NCBI RefSeq assembly: GCF_003940805.1
Contig: NZ_CP034328.1
Location: 1,160,001-1,224,000 of the forward strand
Reading direction: 5' to 3'
Source of the DNA: Tabrizicola piscis
Lineage (GTDB): Bacteria; Pseudomonadota; Alphaproteobacteria; Rhodobacterales; Rhodobacteraceae
Length of the DNA stretch: 64,000 nucleotides
This document shows, one piece after another, positions 16,281 to 25,329 of the stretch. Position 1 is the stretch's first letter. Every line of letters starts with the position of its first letter. The position numbers and the translations under genes are program-made. The notes under the pieces were generated by a model. It saw nothing but the letters and a program-made list of their open reading frames with translations, had not been told where the DNA came from and did no database searches.

Positions 16281-18089
16281 ATGACAACAGAAGAGAATGC
16301 ACTTGGTCCGGAAGCCGAGGCCAGGGCCGCGCGTCTGAATGCTAACCTCGCCAAGGTTGACGAGCTGTCAAAGCGCCTGACCGCCGCGCTGTCGCATCGC
16401 CAGCAGACCGACCCGTCGCTGCACGGCCCTGCCCCCGACGTCTACATGAAAGCCGCCGCCGCCTATCTGGCCGAGATGATGCAGAACCCCGCCAAGGTGG
16501 TTGAACATCAGGTCAACTACTGGGGCAAGACGCTGAAGCACTATGTCGAGGCGCAGGCGACGCTTGCCAAGGGGGAGTTCAAGGCGCCACCCGATCCGGG
16601 GCCGAAGGACCGGCGTTTTTCCAACCCGCTGTGGGACACGCATCCGTTCTTCAACTACCTCAAGCAGCAATACCAGATGAACGCGGATGCAATCACCACC
16701 GCAGTCGGCGACATGGAGACGCTGGACGCCGCCGACCGCCGCCGGGTGGACTACTTTACCCGCCAGATCGTCGACATGTTCAGCCCGACCAACTTCCTTG
16801 GCACCAACCCCGACGCGCTGGAACGCGCGGTCGAGACCGACGGGATGAGTCTGGTTCAGGGGCTGGAAAACCTTGTCCGCGACATCGAAAGCAATCAGGG
16901 CGATCTTCTGGTCACCCTTGCCGACCGTGAGGCGTTCAAGGTCGGCGAAAACCTTGCCACCACCCCGGGCGCGGTTGTCTACCGCAACAAGATGCTGGAG
17001 CTGATCCAGTATGAACCCACCACCGAAAAGGTTCACAAGACGCCACTGCTGATCTTCCCGCCGTGGATCAACAAGTTCTACATCATGGACCTGAAGCCCG
17101 CGAATTCGCTGATCAAGTGGATCGTGGATCAGGGCTTCACGCTGTTTGTCGTCTCTTGGGTCAACCCCGATGCGTCCTACGCCGGGACCAGCATGGATGA
17201 TTACATGCGCGACGGGTTCCTGCGCGCGATGGCCGAGGTGCGCCGCATCACGGGTGAGGCGCAGATCAACGCCGTCGGCTATTGCATCGCCGGCACCACG
17301 CTGGGCCTGACGCTGGCGCATCTGCAGAAGGCCGGGGATGACAGCGTCAAATCCGCGACCTTCTTCACCACGCTGGCCGATTTTTCCGACCCGGGCGAAG
17401 TGGGCGTGTTCCTGAACGACGATTTCGTCGATGGCATCGAACGCCAGACCGCGGTGGACGGAATCCTGTCGCGCAAGTTCATGAGCCGGACCTTCAGCTT
17501 TCTGCGGTCAAACGACCTGATCTACACGCCCGCCATCAAGTCCTACATGCTGGGCGAAGCGCCGCCTGCGTTTGACCTGCTGTATTGGAACGGTGACGGC
17601 ACCAACCTGCCCGCGACCATGGCCGTCGAATACCTGCGCGGCCTTTGCCAGGGCGATGGGTTTGCCAAGGGCGAATTCCCGGTCTTCGGCCACCCTGTCA
17701 GCCTTGCCGACATCAAACTGCCGCTCTGCGCCATCGCCTGCGAGACGGATCACATCGCCCACTGGCGCGGCAGCTTCAACAGCATCAAGCAGATGGGGTC
17801 GGCCGACAAAACCTTCATCCTGTCGCAGTCCGGCCATATCGCCGGGATCATCAACCCGCCCGCAAAGGACAAGTACGGCCACTACACCAGCGACGCCCCG
17901 GTGTCGGGTGACCCGGAGGCCTGGCTGAAGGCCGCCACCTTCCACAAGACCAGCTGGTGGCCGCGCTGGCGCGACTGGCTGGCGGAACGGTCAGGCCCGA
18001 TGATCAAGGCGCGGGTTCCGGTCGATTCGCTGGCGGCGGCACCGGGCACCTATGTGGTCGCCACGCCGGATGCCGCTACGGCTGCCTGA
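16281..18089 (+). CDS. phaC: Class I polyhydroxyalkanoate synthase
   Basis: A 602-residue synthase that polymerises (R)-3-hydroxyacyl-CoA into PHA at the granule surface. The lipase-box-like motif GYCIAG carries the catalytic Cys335; the acid lies in ACETDHIAHWRG and the histidine in SGHIAGIINPP. The N-terminal 250 residues match the class I PhaC N-domain. GGGGGGA lies upstream of the ATG. The partner genes phaP and phaR follow in the same direction. Confidence 0.97.
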   Translation: MTTEENALGPEAEARAARLNANLAKVDELSKRLTAALSHRQQTDPSLHGPAPDVYMKAAAAYLAEMMQNPAKVVEHQVNYWGKTLKHYVEAQATLAKGEFKAPPDPGPKDRRFSNPLWDTHPFFNYLKQQYQMNADAITTAVGDMETLDAADRRRVDYFTRQIVDMFSPTNFLGTNPDALERAVETDGMSLVQGLENLVRDIESNQGDLLVTLADREAFKVGENLATTPGAVVYRNKMLELIQYEPTTEKVHKTPLLIFPPWINKFYIMDLKPANSLIKWIVDQGFTLFVVSWVNPDASYAGTSMDDYMRDGFLRAMAEVRRITGEAQINAVGYCIAGTTLGLTLAHLQKAGDDSVKSATFFTTLADFSDPGEVGVFLNDDFVDGIERQTAVDGILSRKFMSRTFSFLRSNDLIYTPAIKSYMLGEAPPAFDLLYWNGDGTNLPATMAVEYLRGLCQGDGFAKGEFPVFGHPVSLADIKLPLCAIACETDHIAHWRGSFNSIKQMGSADKTFILSQSGHIAGIINPPAKDKYGHYTSDAPVSGDPEAWLKAATFHKTSWWPRWRDWLAERSGPMIKARVPVDSLAAAPGTYVVATPDAATAA

Positions 18090-18138
18090 CATTTCAGCCG
18101 CTTTACGCAGGGTTAGCTTGCAGCACCCCCAAGTTTTG

Positions 18139-18185
18139 CTGCATTGCAGAAAAGACTTGAAATGCTGCAGTGCAGCATCTATATC
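18139..18185 (+). promoter_or_regulatory. phaP promoter with embedded PhaR-type operators
   Basis: TTGAAA (18157-18162) and TATATC (18180-18185) are spaced 17 bp apart. The spacer is a perfect 8+1+8 palindrome ATGCTGCAGTGCAGCAT (18162-18178). A second site CTGC-ATT-GCAG (18139-18149) lies 26 bp upstream centre to centre. PhaR of related genera binds such TGC-rich sequences and leaves when PHA is present; the positions imply repression of phaP by steric block. Binding is inferred; the promoter geometry is seen. Confidence 0.75.
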
Positions 18186-18234
18186 TTGCTCATCGGAAAG
18201 CGGGCGGGTGCCCGCACATAGCGGAGTATCCCAG

Positions 18235-18684
18235 ATGACCAAGACCCCAGATTTCGCCAAGACCATGCAGGACATGATGGCTTCCTTCCCGGTTGACGCC
18301 TCGGCCTTCCAGAACGCGTTCAAGACCCAGGCAGCTTTCGCCGAGAAATTCTCGAAAGTCGCTCTTGAAGCCGCTGAAAAGTCCACCGAGATCACCTCGA
18401 AATGGGCCAAAGATTCGATCGCCAAGCTGTCGGACGTCTCCAAAGCCAAGGCCGAGCCGACCGACTATTCCAAGTCGGTGACCGATTTCGCTTCGGCCGC
18501 TGCTGAAATGGCTGCTGAAAACATGGCTGCCTTCGCTGAAGTTGCGAAGAAAGTGCAGATGGAAACCGTCGAGCTGATGCTTGCCGCTGGCAAGGACATG
18601 TCGGAAGACGCGACCGCCGCCGTCAAGAAAGCCACTGCCGAAGTGACCACCGCTGCCAAGAAAGCCGCTGCGGCTGCGAAGTAA
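18235..18684 (+). CDS. phaP: Phasin
   Basis: A 149-residue granule-coating phasin. It is amphipathic and helical throughout, rich in Ala, Lys, Ser and Glu, without cysteines, and ends in an Ala/Lys-rich tail (TTAAKKAAAAAK) as in PHA-granule phasins. GCGGAG lies 8 bases before the ATG. Strong promoter upstream, strong terminator downstream: a highly expressed single gene under PhaR control. Confidence 0.92.
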   Translation: MTKTPDFAKTMQDMMASFPVDASAFQNAFKTQAAFAEKFSKVALEAAEKSTEITSKWAKDSIAKLSDVSKAKAEPTDYSKSVTDFASAAAEMAAENMAAFAEVAKKVQMETVELMLAAGKDMSEDATAAVKKATAEVTTAAKKAAAAAK

Positions 18685-18723
18685 GCTACAGCCTTAACGA
18701 GTGTGCGTCCCCCCGGGGGCGCT

Positions 18724-18763
18724 GGGCAGGCCGGGGACATCCCCGAGCCTGCCCTTTCTTTTT
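18724..18763 (+). terminator. Rho-independent terminator of phaP
   Basis: Stem GGGCAGGC plus CGGGG pairs with CCCCG, a one-base bulge (A), and GCCTGCCC around the loop ACAT; it is followed by TTTCTTTTT. This is the clearest intrinsic terminator of the window and separates phaP from phaR. Confidence 0.92.
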
Positions 18764-18817
18764 GCAAATCCCTCCCGTAAGCTTCTCTGCACCTGCACAA
18801 AGTCCCCGGGGGGCACC

Positions 18818-19375
18818 ATGGCCGAAACCGAAAAACCGCTGCTGATCAAGCGCTATGCCAGCCGTAGGCTCTACAACACCGAAACCTCTGACTACGTCAC
18901 GCTGGAGGATATCGCCGGTTTCATCCGCCAGGGGCGTGAAGTGCAGATCGTCGATCTGAAATCCGGCGATGACCTGACCCGGCAATACCTGCTGCAGATC
19001 GTGGCCGAACATGAATCCAAGGGTGAAAGCGTCCTGCCGGTGGACGTGCTGACCGATCTGGTCCGCAGCTACACCAGCGGCGTGCAGTCGATCGTGCCGC
19101 AATTCCTTGCCTCATCCTTTGAAATGCTGCGCGAAAGCCAGTCGAAGATGATGGAAAACCTGACCGCTTTCCCGAACCCGATGGCCGCCGTTCCGGGGTT
19201 CGAGGCGATCCGCAAGCAGCAAGAGGCTTTCCTGAAAACGATGATGGGCGGCATGCCGGGCTGGAACGCCTCGGGCCCCGCGCGTGAGGATGACACCCCC
19301 GCCGCCGCCCCGGACGACATTGCCGACATCAAGAAGCAACTGGCCGAGTTGCAGAAGAAACTGTCAAAGCTTTGA
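18818..19375 (+). CDS. phaR: PHA synthesis repressor PhaR
   Basis: A 185-residue regulator with the N-terminal PHB/PHA accumulation regulator domain (KRYASRRLYNTETSDYVTLEDIA at about residues 11-33) followed by a second accumulation domain and a C-terminal coiled-coil-like tail (DIKKQLAELQKKL). It senses PHA and represses phaP and itself in related bacteria. The ATG at 18818 follows GGGGGGC. The leader holds TGCACCTGCAC (about 18788-18798), a possible autoregulatory TGC-rich site. A LysR gene follows after 3 bp. Confidence 0.95.
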   Translation: MAETEKPLLIKRYASRRLYNTETSDYVTLEDIAGFIRQGREVQIVDLKSGDDLTRQYLLQIVAEHESKGESVLPVDVLTDLVRSYTSGVQSIVPQFLASSFEMLRESQSKMMENLTAFPNPMAAVPGFEAIRKQQEAFLKTMMGGMPGWNASGPAREDDTPAAAPDDIADIKKQLAELQKKLSKL

Positions 19376-19378
19376 CCG

Positions 19379-20329
19379 ATGGCCGAAGCCGAAGGCCGCG
19401 TCACGCTTTGGGGGATCGAGGTCTTCGTCGCCGCCGCCGAGGAAGGCTCGATCTCTGCCGCAGCACGGCGGCTTGGCGTCAGCCCATCGGCCATCAGCCA
19501 GCAGCTTTCCGGGCTTGAAACCGCCCTTGGCGCGATCCTGCTTGACCGCTCCGGTCGGCCGATGCCGGTGACGCCTGCTGGGGTCATGTTCCGCCGGCAT
19601 GCCCAGACGATCCTGAACGCCGCCAGCGAGGCGCGGGCCGAACTGGCGATGGCGGATCTTGCCGGGATGACCACGCTGCGCCTTGGCGTGATCGAGGATT
19701 TCGACAGCGACGTGACCCCCCGCCTGCTGTCGCTTCTGGCGCAGGACCTGAAGGGCTGCCGTTTCCTTCTGGAAACCGGCGCCAGTCACCGCCTGCTGGA
19801 CCAGTTGGAGGCCCGGGCGCTGGATATTGTCGTGGCGGCCGATTCCGAAACCGGCAGCGATGCCGATGCCACATGGCGCGAAGTGCATCCGCTGATGTCG
19901 GAACCTTTCGTCGCCGTCACGCCCCCCGGCGCGCGGATCGAGGACCTGCCGCTGATCCTTTACACCGCCCGCCACCTGATGGGCCGCCAGATCGCCACCC
20001 ACCTGTCACGGCAGGGGCTGCGCCCGGCGCATCGGTTTGAACTGGACAGCTATGCCGCGATCCTCGCCATGGTCGCGGGCGGTGAAGGCTGGACGATCCT
20101 GACCCCGCTTGCCTTGCATCAGGCCCGGGCCTTCCGATCGGCCGTTGAGGTCCGCCCCCTGCCCTTCGCACCGCTGGGGCGGACCTTGTCGCTGACCGCG
20201 CGCGCGGGCATCTTTCGCGATATGCCCGCCCAGATCGCAGCCCGGCTGAAGCCCCTGATCGCGCAGGATGTCATCGCCCCGGCCCTGGCCGACTGCCCTT
20301 GGCTGGCCCCGGCGCTGCGGGTGCTTTAG
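19379..20329 (+). CDS. LysR-family transcriptional regulator
   Basis: A 316-residue regulator. The N-terminal winged helix-turn-helix (SISAAARRLGVSPSAISQQLSGLE at about 26-49) is followed by a periplasmic-binding-like effector domain. It begins 3 bp after phaR, so it is probably cotranscribed with it; the inducer and targets are unknown. Its stop overlaps by 4 bp the stop of the convergent aminotransferase gene. Confidence 0.88.
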   Translation: MAEAEGRVTLWGIEVFVAAAEEGSISAAARRLGVSPSAISQQLSGLETALGAILLDRSGRPMPVTPAGVMFRRHAQTILNAASEARAELAMADLAGMTTLRLGVIEDFDSDVTPRLLSLLAQDLKGCRFLLETGASHRLLDQLEARALDIVVAADSETGSDADATWREVHPLMSEPFVAVTPPGARIEDLPLILYTARHLMGRQIATHLSRQGLRPAHRFELDSYAAILAMVAGGEGWTILTPLALHQARAFRSAVEVRPLPFAPLGRTLSLTARAGIFRDMPAQIAARLKPLIAQDVIAPALADCPWLAPALRVL

Positions 20330-21525
20330 CCGCGCACCTCGGTCGCCGCATCGATGATCGCATCGGCGATATAGGCCAGCTCGGCCTCGGTCAGGCGCGT
20401 TGGCAGGCGCACGTCACAGGCGCGCATCAGCATGGCGCGGGTCTGCGGCAAGTCCGGCTGGTCGCCAAGGAACTGCCAGTTCCAGAATGCCCGCGCGTTG
20501 CCGTCGCTTAGCCCGAAGACCTGCACCGCCACACCGCGCGCCTTGGTCCCGGCCTGAAAGCCCAGCGCCTGTTCGTCCGTCCAGCCGCCCACCAGATTGA
20601 ACTGGATGGAATCCGGCGCCCGCACTTCCGGGCCCAGCGGCTCGGGCACCTCAAGATGGGCCGAGGTGTTCAGGCGCGCCGCCACATGGTCATGGTTCGC
20701 CCGGCCCTTTTCCACCCGCTCTGCCACCAGCGGCAGTTGCGGCCGGATCACCGCGGCGGAAAGGTTCTGCATCCGCAGGTTATAAAGCGGCAGCTTGTTC
20801 TGCCAATGCGCACAGCTGTTGGACAACCCCGGATGCTTCTTCCAGTTCGTCTCATAAGCGCCCGACATGATGATCGCCCGCGCGGCGATTTCCGGGTCGT
20901 CGGTGATCATGATGCCGCCTTCGCCCGCGTTCAACATCTTGTAGGACTGAAAACTGAAGCAACCGACCTTGCCGATCGTGCCGATGTTCCGCCCGCCCCA
21001 GACCGTGCCCAGCGAATGCGCCGCGTCCTCGATCACCGGAATCCCGGCCGCGTCGCACAGCGCCATGATGGCATCCATGTCACTGGTATGGCCGCGCATA
21101 TGGCTGATCATGACCGCGCCGGCCCCCGGCAGTTTTGCCGCGAAATCCGCCATGTTCACCCGGTAGTTTTCGCCCACTTCCACCAGAACCGGCTCACATT
21201 CGGCATGCACCACCGATGACGGCACGGCGGCGAAGGTGAAGGCCGGGATCAGAACCTTGGCGCCTTTCGGCAGGTCCAGCGCCTTCAGCGCCAGAAACAG
21301 CGCCGCGGAACAGGACGACACGGCCAGCGCATAGCGTGTGCCCATCAAGGCCGCAAATTCGGCCTCCAGCAGAGCGACCGGGGCATCTGCAGCAGCGGTA
21401 TAACGGAACAGATCGCCCGAACTCAGCAGCCTTTCAATCTCGGCCCGCGCGGCCTCGGGGATCGGTTCGGCGTCGTAGACATTGGGCGCGCCTGTCGGCA
21501 TGAGGGTCTGACCGTCGGGGGCCAT
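20326..21525 (-). CDS. DegT/DnrJ/EryC1/StrS-family aminotransferase
   Basis: A 399-residue PLP-dependent sugar-type aminotransferase (type I fold). Conserved features: SSCSAALFLALKAL (phosphate-binding loop), IEDAAHSLG with the PLP-ring Asp, and SFQSYKMLNAGEGG with the Schiff-base Lys. No sugar nucleotide genes adjoin it, so the substrate is unknown; family members make amino-sugars of surface polysaccharides. AAAAGG lies upstream of the ATG at 21525. It is preceded by the inverted repeat at 21532-21560. Confidence 0.85.
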   Translation of the reverse strand: MAPDGQTLMPTGAPNVYDAEPIPEAARAEIERLLSSGDLFRYTAAADAPVALLEAEFAALMGTRYALAVSSCSAALFLALKALDLPKGAKVLIPAFTFAAVPSSVVHAECEPVLVEVGENYRVNMADFAAKLPGAGAVMISHMRGHTSDMDAIMALCDAAGIPVIEDAAHSLGTVWGGRNIGTIGKVGCFSFQSYKMLNAGEGGIMITDDPEIAARAIIMSGAYETNWKKHPGLSNSCAHWQNKLPLYNLRMQNLSAAVIRPQLPLVAERVEKGRANHDHVAARLNTSAHLEVPEPLGPEVRAPDSIQFNLVGGWTDEQALGFQAGTKARGVAVQVFGLSDGNARAFWNWQFLGDQPDLPQTRAMLMRACDVRLPTRLTEAELAYIADAIIDAATEVRG

Positions 21526-21531
21526 GCTGCA

Positions 21532-21560
21532 CCTTTTCTTAAACTTGGGTTCAGAAAAGG
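21532..21560. promoter_or_regulatory. Inverted repeat before the DegT-type aminotransferase
   Basis: CCTTTTCT (21532-21539) and AGAAAAGG (21553-21560) form perfect 8-bp arms with a 13-bp spacer; a nearby TTAAAC/GTTTAA pair adds partial symmetry. The left arm overlaps the ribosome binding site of the gene, so an RNA hairpin hiding it, or an operator, is possible. Bases 21561-21618 hold no recognised feature; soxG ends just beyond. Confidence 0.35.
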
Positions 21561-21618
21561 TTTAAACACGCGCTTGGTGACGCGCCAGTGACAATTTCTT
21601 CTCCTTGCGTGTTTTCGC

Positions 21619-22167
21619 CTAGGGCTTCAGCGCCGCGCGGGCCGCCATCGCCTCCATCGCCGCGGCAAGTTCGTGCCATGCCGTCCGCGCCATCGAACGG
21701 AAAACCATGATCTCGAACGCATAATCGCCGCTTCGCACGATCACGGCGTTCATGTGGTTCACCGGCGCGCGAAAAGCCCGGCCCACCGGGCAGGCCGAAA
21801 GCCGCAGGTCCAAGGGCACAAGCCGCGCCAGAACGTCGACCGCGCCAACACCTGACAGGGCCAGCACAGCCCAGCCATCGCTTTGGTCGGTGATCGCGGC
21901 ACCTTCCAGCGCAGGGGCCTCTCCCCCCACAAGAAACGCCTGATCCCGCCCGGTCCAGATGATCCGCACGCCAGCCTTTTCGACGAACGCATTGGGTGCC
22001 GGGAAGGTCAGCCCAAGGCCCTTCAGCCCCTTCGCCACCGCCTTCGCCCCACCCGGCAGGATCGAGATGGACGTGATCGGTCCCACCGACACCTCGGCCA
22101 GGGTGACCCCGCCAAGTGTCAGGGGCGACTGCCCTTCAAGAGCGGATTTTGCAATCAGTTCAGGCAC
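21619..22167 (-). CDS. soxG: Sarcosine oxidase subunit gamma
   Basis: A 182-residue gamma subunit of the heterotetrameric sarcosine oxidase. The pattern (LTLGGVTLAEVSVGPITSI near the start, LSACPVGRAFRAPVNHMNAVI near the middle) matches soxG. The GTG start at 22167 is chosen because GGGAG lies 7 bases upstream and it overlaps the soxA stop by 8 bp; the longer frame to 22215 lies inside soxA. It is the last gene of the sox operon. Confidence 0.9.
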   Translation of the reverse strand: MPELIAKSALEGQSPLTLGGVTLAEVSVGPITSISILPGGAKAVAKGLKGLGLTFPAPNAFVEKAGVRIIWTGRDQAFLVGGEAPALEGAAITDQSDGWAVLALSGVGAVDVLARLVPLDLRLSACPVGRAFRAPVNHMNAVIVRSGDYAFEIMVFRSMARTAWHELAAAMEAMAARAALKP

Positions 22168-25069
22168 GCAGTTTCTCCCCCTCCGGGTCGTGGAAGACCG
22201 GGTTGCACACCTCACAGATCACGTCGAGGCCCCGCAGGTGGTCCACCAGACGCACGCGTTCCCCAATCCGCGCCCGCCCGTCCTTGAGGAACCCAAGGCC
22301 CAGCCAGGCCCCCACTGTCGGCGACCAGCCAACGCTGGTGACATAGCCCTGATCCGTCTCACGGTGGACTTCGGCCCCCGGGACAAACAGATGCGCGCCG
22401 GCGCTGATCGCCTCCGTGGCTTTCAGCCCGACAAGCTGTTCCCGCTCCGGCCCCCACATCCCCGGTCGCGTGGCGGCGGCCTTGCCGATGCAGTCCTTCT
22501 TGGCGCTGACCATCTTTTCCATGCCGATATCATGCGCGGTAACCCGACCGTGGATCTCGGCATGGGTGATGAAGCCCTTCTCGATCCGCAGGACGTTCAA
22601 CGCCTCCATCCCGTAGGGTCCACCGCCCATCGTTTCGGCCCGCGCCACCAGATCGCGGAACAGCGCCTCGCCATAGCGGGTGGGAACAGCAAGTTCATAG
22701 CCCTCCTCGCCGGAGAAGCTGATCCGGAACAGGCGGCCATCCACCCCGCCAATCCGCACCGGGGCGACCCCCATGAAGGGCAGCTCAACCGGTGCCTCAA
22801 GGAATGAATTCACCAGCGCCCGGGCCTTCGGCCCTGCCACCGCAAACTGCGCCCAGCTTTCGGTGACGCTGATGAACCGCACCTGCCAGTCGGCGCAGAA
22901 GGCCTGATGCACGAAATCCAGATGCCGCATCACCAACCCCGCCGCTGCCGTGGTGGTGGTCATCAGGTACTGATCTTCCCCGAGGCGGGCGCTGGTGCCG
23001 TCATCCAGCACCAGCCCATCCTCGCGCAGCATCAGGCCATAGCGGACCCGACCAACAGGCAAGGTGCTGAAGGTGTTGGTATAGACGAAATCCAGGAAGC
23101 GCCCCGCATCCTTGCCCTGAATGTCGATCTTGCCCAGGGTTGACACATCCGCCACCCCCACGGCCTGCCGGACCATCATCACTTCCCGGTCACAAGCCTC
23201 ACGCCAGGTCGTCTCGCCCGGCTTCGGGAAGTATGAGGGCCGGTACCACAGCCCCGCCTCGATCATCGGCGCGCCCCGGTCGCGGCTGGCCTGATCGCTG
23301 GTCAGAAACCGTTGCGGCGCGAACCCCTCGGCACGGCCCCCGGCCCCCATAGCGGCGATGGACACTGGCACAAAAGGCGGGCGGAAGGTCGTGACCCCCG
23401 TCTCCGGAATCCCCCGCCCCGTCGCATCGGCCAGCACAGCCAACGCCGCGACATTGGAGTTCTTGCCCTGATCCGGCGCCATACCTTGGGTGGTATAGCG
23501 CTTCATGTGCTCGACGCTGCGGAACCCCTCCTGCGCCGCCTGCTTCACGTCTTTCGTTGTCACGTCATTGGCAAAGTCCAGCCAGGCGCGCCCCTTCCCT
23601 TCGACCGCCCAGATCGACTTGATCCGGTAGGGCGCATCCTCCGCCGCCGGCAGATCGACACTGACCTTACGCCCCAGCGCCTCAACCGCGCGCAGCGCTG
23701 CCGCATGGCCGGTTGCCAGCGCACCATGGGTCGAGAATGACCCGTTCGCCGCCCCCACCGCCACCAGACCCGGCACCGCGCCTTCCATCGGCACGAAAGC
23801 CGCCAGATCCTCGTTCCACCTTGGCCGACCGTTCATGTGGCAGGTCAGATGGATCGTCGGGTTCCAGCCGCCCGACATCGCCAGACAATCCGTCTCGATC
23901 TCGAACGTCTCCGACCCCTTGCGCACCTGAATCGCCGAAAGCCCCAGCCGTCCGCGAGAGCCCACAACCTCGGCCCCCAGATGCACGGGGCAATCCTCGA
24001 CCGCGCTGGCATCAGCGCGCGGGTCAATGATCGCCGCCACCTGGACGCCCGCCGCCATCAGATCGCGCGCCGTGGCCCGCGCCTGATCGGTGTTGGCGAA
24101 CAGGGTCACCCGCTTGCCCGGGCTGACGCCGTAGCGGTTAAGGTAGGTCCGGACCGCGGATGCCATCATGATCCCCGGCCGATCGTTGTCTTCAAACGCC
24201 ACCGCCCGCTCCAGCGCGCCCGATGCGAGCACTGCATGCCCCGCCACGATCCGCCAGAAACATTCGCGCGGCAGGTTGGGGCGCGCCGATTTGTGCAGCC
24301 CCACCCGCTCCAGCGCGCCATAGGTGCCGTGGTCATAGGCCCCGGTCACCGTCGTCCGCGCCATGATCCGCACATTCGGCAGCGCCGTCAGTTCCGCCAC
24401 GACCTGCGCGACCCAGTCGCCTGCGGGCATGCCGTCAATGGTCCCGCCATCCGCCAGCAGACGCCCGCCGAGGGCATGGCTTTCCTCACACAGGATCACA
24501 TCGGCCCCGGCCCGCCCCGCCGTCAGCGCCGCCATCAGCCCAGCCGGACCCGAGCCGATGACCAGCACATCACAAAACGCGAAGGCCTTTTCATAAACCC
24601 CCTCGTCATGCTTGCCAGACAGGCTTCCCAGCCCCGCCGCCCGCCGGATCAGCGGCTCATACAATCCTTCCCAGAACGCCCGCGGCCACATGAAGGTCTT
24701 GTAGTAGAACCCCGCGCTCAGAAAGGGCGAGAGGTAGTCATTCACCGCCAGCAGATCATACTTCAGCGACCCGAGGCGGTTCTGGCTCCGGCACTCCAGC
24801 CCCTCGAAGACTTCCTGCACCGTGGCGCGCACGTTCGGAGTCTGGTTCTTCGGACCCAGCACCTCGACCAGCGCATTCGGCTCTTCCGACCCGGCGGTCA
24901 GAATGCCCCTTGGCCGGTGATACTTGAACGACCGCCCGACCAGCCGCACATCGTTGGCCAGCAGCGCCGAGGCGACCGTATCCCCTTTGTAGCCCGCGTA
25001 ATCCTTGCCGTCGAAGCGAAAACGGACCGGTTTCGTCCGGTCGATCAGCCCCTTGCCGTCAACCCTCAT
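22160..25069 (-). CDS. soxA: Sarcosine oxidase subunit alpha
   Basis: A 969-residue alpha subunit. Domain order: N-terminal ferredoxin-like domain (about 10-100), a dinucleotide-binding domain (VLVIGSGPAGLMAAL at about 170) that holds NAD, and a C-terminal GCV_T-type tetrahydrofolate domain (about 580-960). The complex demethylates sarcosine to glycine, producing H2O2 and 5,10-methylene-THF. The start at 25069 overlaps the soxD stop. The length is normal, with no frameshift. Confidence 0.96.
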   Translation of the reverse strand: MRVDGKGLIDRTKPVRFRFDGKDYAGYKGDTVASALLANDVRLVGRSFKYHRPRGILTAGSEEPNALVEVLGPKNQTPNVRATVQEVFEGLECRSQNRLGSLKYDLLAVNDYLSPFLSAGFYYKTFMWPRAFWEGLYEPLIRRAAGLGSLSGKHDEGVYEKAFAFCDVLVIGSGPAGLMAALTAGRAGADVILCEESHALGGRLLADGGTIDGMPAGDWVAQVVAELTALPNVRIMARTTVTGAYDHGTYGALERVGLHKSARPNLPRECFWRIVAGHAVLASGALERAVAFEDNDRPGIMMASAVRTYLNRYGVSPGKRVTLFANTDQARATARDLMAAGVQVAAIIDPRADASAVEDCPVHLGAEVVGSRGRLGLSAIQVRKGSETFEIETDCLAMSGGWNPTIHLTCHMNGRPRWNEDLAAFVPMEGAVPGLVAVGAANGSFSTHGALATGHAAALRAVEALGRKVSVDLPAAEDAPYRIKSIWAVEGKGRAWLDFANDVTTKDVKQAAQEGFRSVEHMKRYTTQGMAPDQGKNSNVAALAVLADATGRGIPETGVTTFRPPFVPVSIAAMGAGGRAEGFAPQRFLTSDQASRDRGAPMIEAGLWYRPSYFPKPGETTWREACDREVMMVRQAVGVADVSTLGKIDIQGKDAGRFLDFVYTNTFSTLPVGRVRYGLMLREDGLVLDDGTSARLGEDQYLMTTTTAAAGLVMRHLDFVHQAFCADWQVRFISVTESWAQFAVAGPKARALVNSFLEAPVELPFMGVAPVRIGGVDGRLFRISFSGEEGYELAVPTRYGEALFRDLVARAETMGGGPYGMEALNVLRIEKGFITHAEIHGRVTAHDIGMEKMVSAKKDCIGKAAATRPGMWGPEREQLVGLKATEAISAGAHLFVPGAEVHRETDQGYVTSVGWSPTVGAWLGLGFLKDGRARIGERVRLVDHLRGLDVICEVCNPVFHDPEGEKLRA

Positions 25070-25329
25070 TTCGTCCTCTCCGCCACCAGCTTCACGCCGG
25101 AAATCTCATGCGTCACGGTATTCCGCGTGACGCACAGCCACTGCGCACACCCCGCCTCATGGTACCAAAGGTCCCGGGTCATCCCCGCCGGATTGTCCCG
25201 CAGATGCAGGTAGTTGTCCCAGTCCGCCAAGGGCGCGCCCTCCGCGGGGCGGTGCAGATAATCCTCCGCCCCATAATAGTAGAACTCCCGCCGATCCCGG
25301 TCACCGCAAAGGGGGCATTTCAGGCGCAT
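25066..25329 (-). CDS. soxD: Sarcosine oxidase subunit delta
   Basis: An 87-residue delta subunit with a zinc-binding pair LKCPLCG at residues 5-8 and a histidine/cysteine-rich second half (LWYHEAGCAQWLCVTRN). GGAAG lies 6 bases before the ATG at 25329; the frame continuing to 25551 is non-coding intergenic DNA and the soxB 3' end. It is translationally coupled to soxA. Confidence 0.94.
   Translation of the reverse strand: MRLKCPLCGDRDRREFYYYGAEDYLHRPAEGAPLADWDNYLHLRDNPAGMTRDLWYHEAGCAQWLCVTRNTVTHEISGVKLVAERTK

Noticed and set aside
23837..25213. 458-residue plus-strand open frame
   Set aside because: It is antisense to soxA and soxD and rich in Arg, His and Pro, with no domain pattern.
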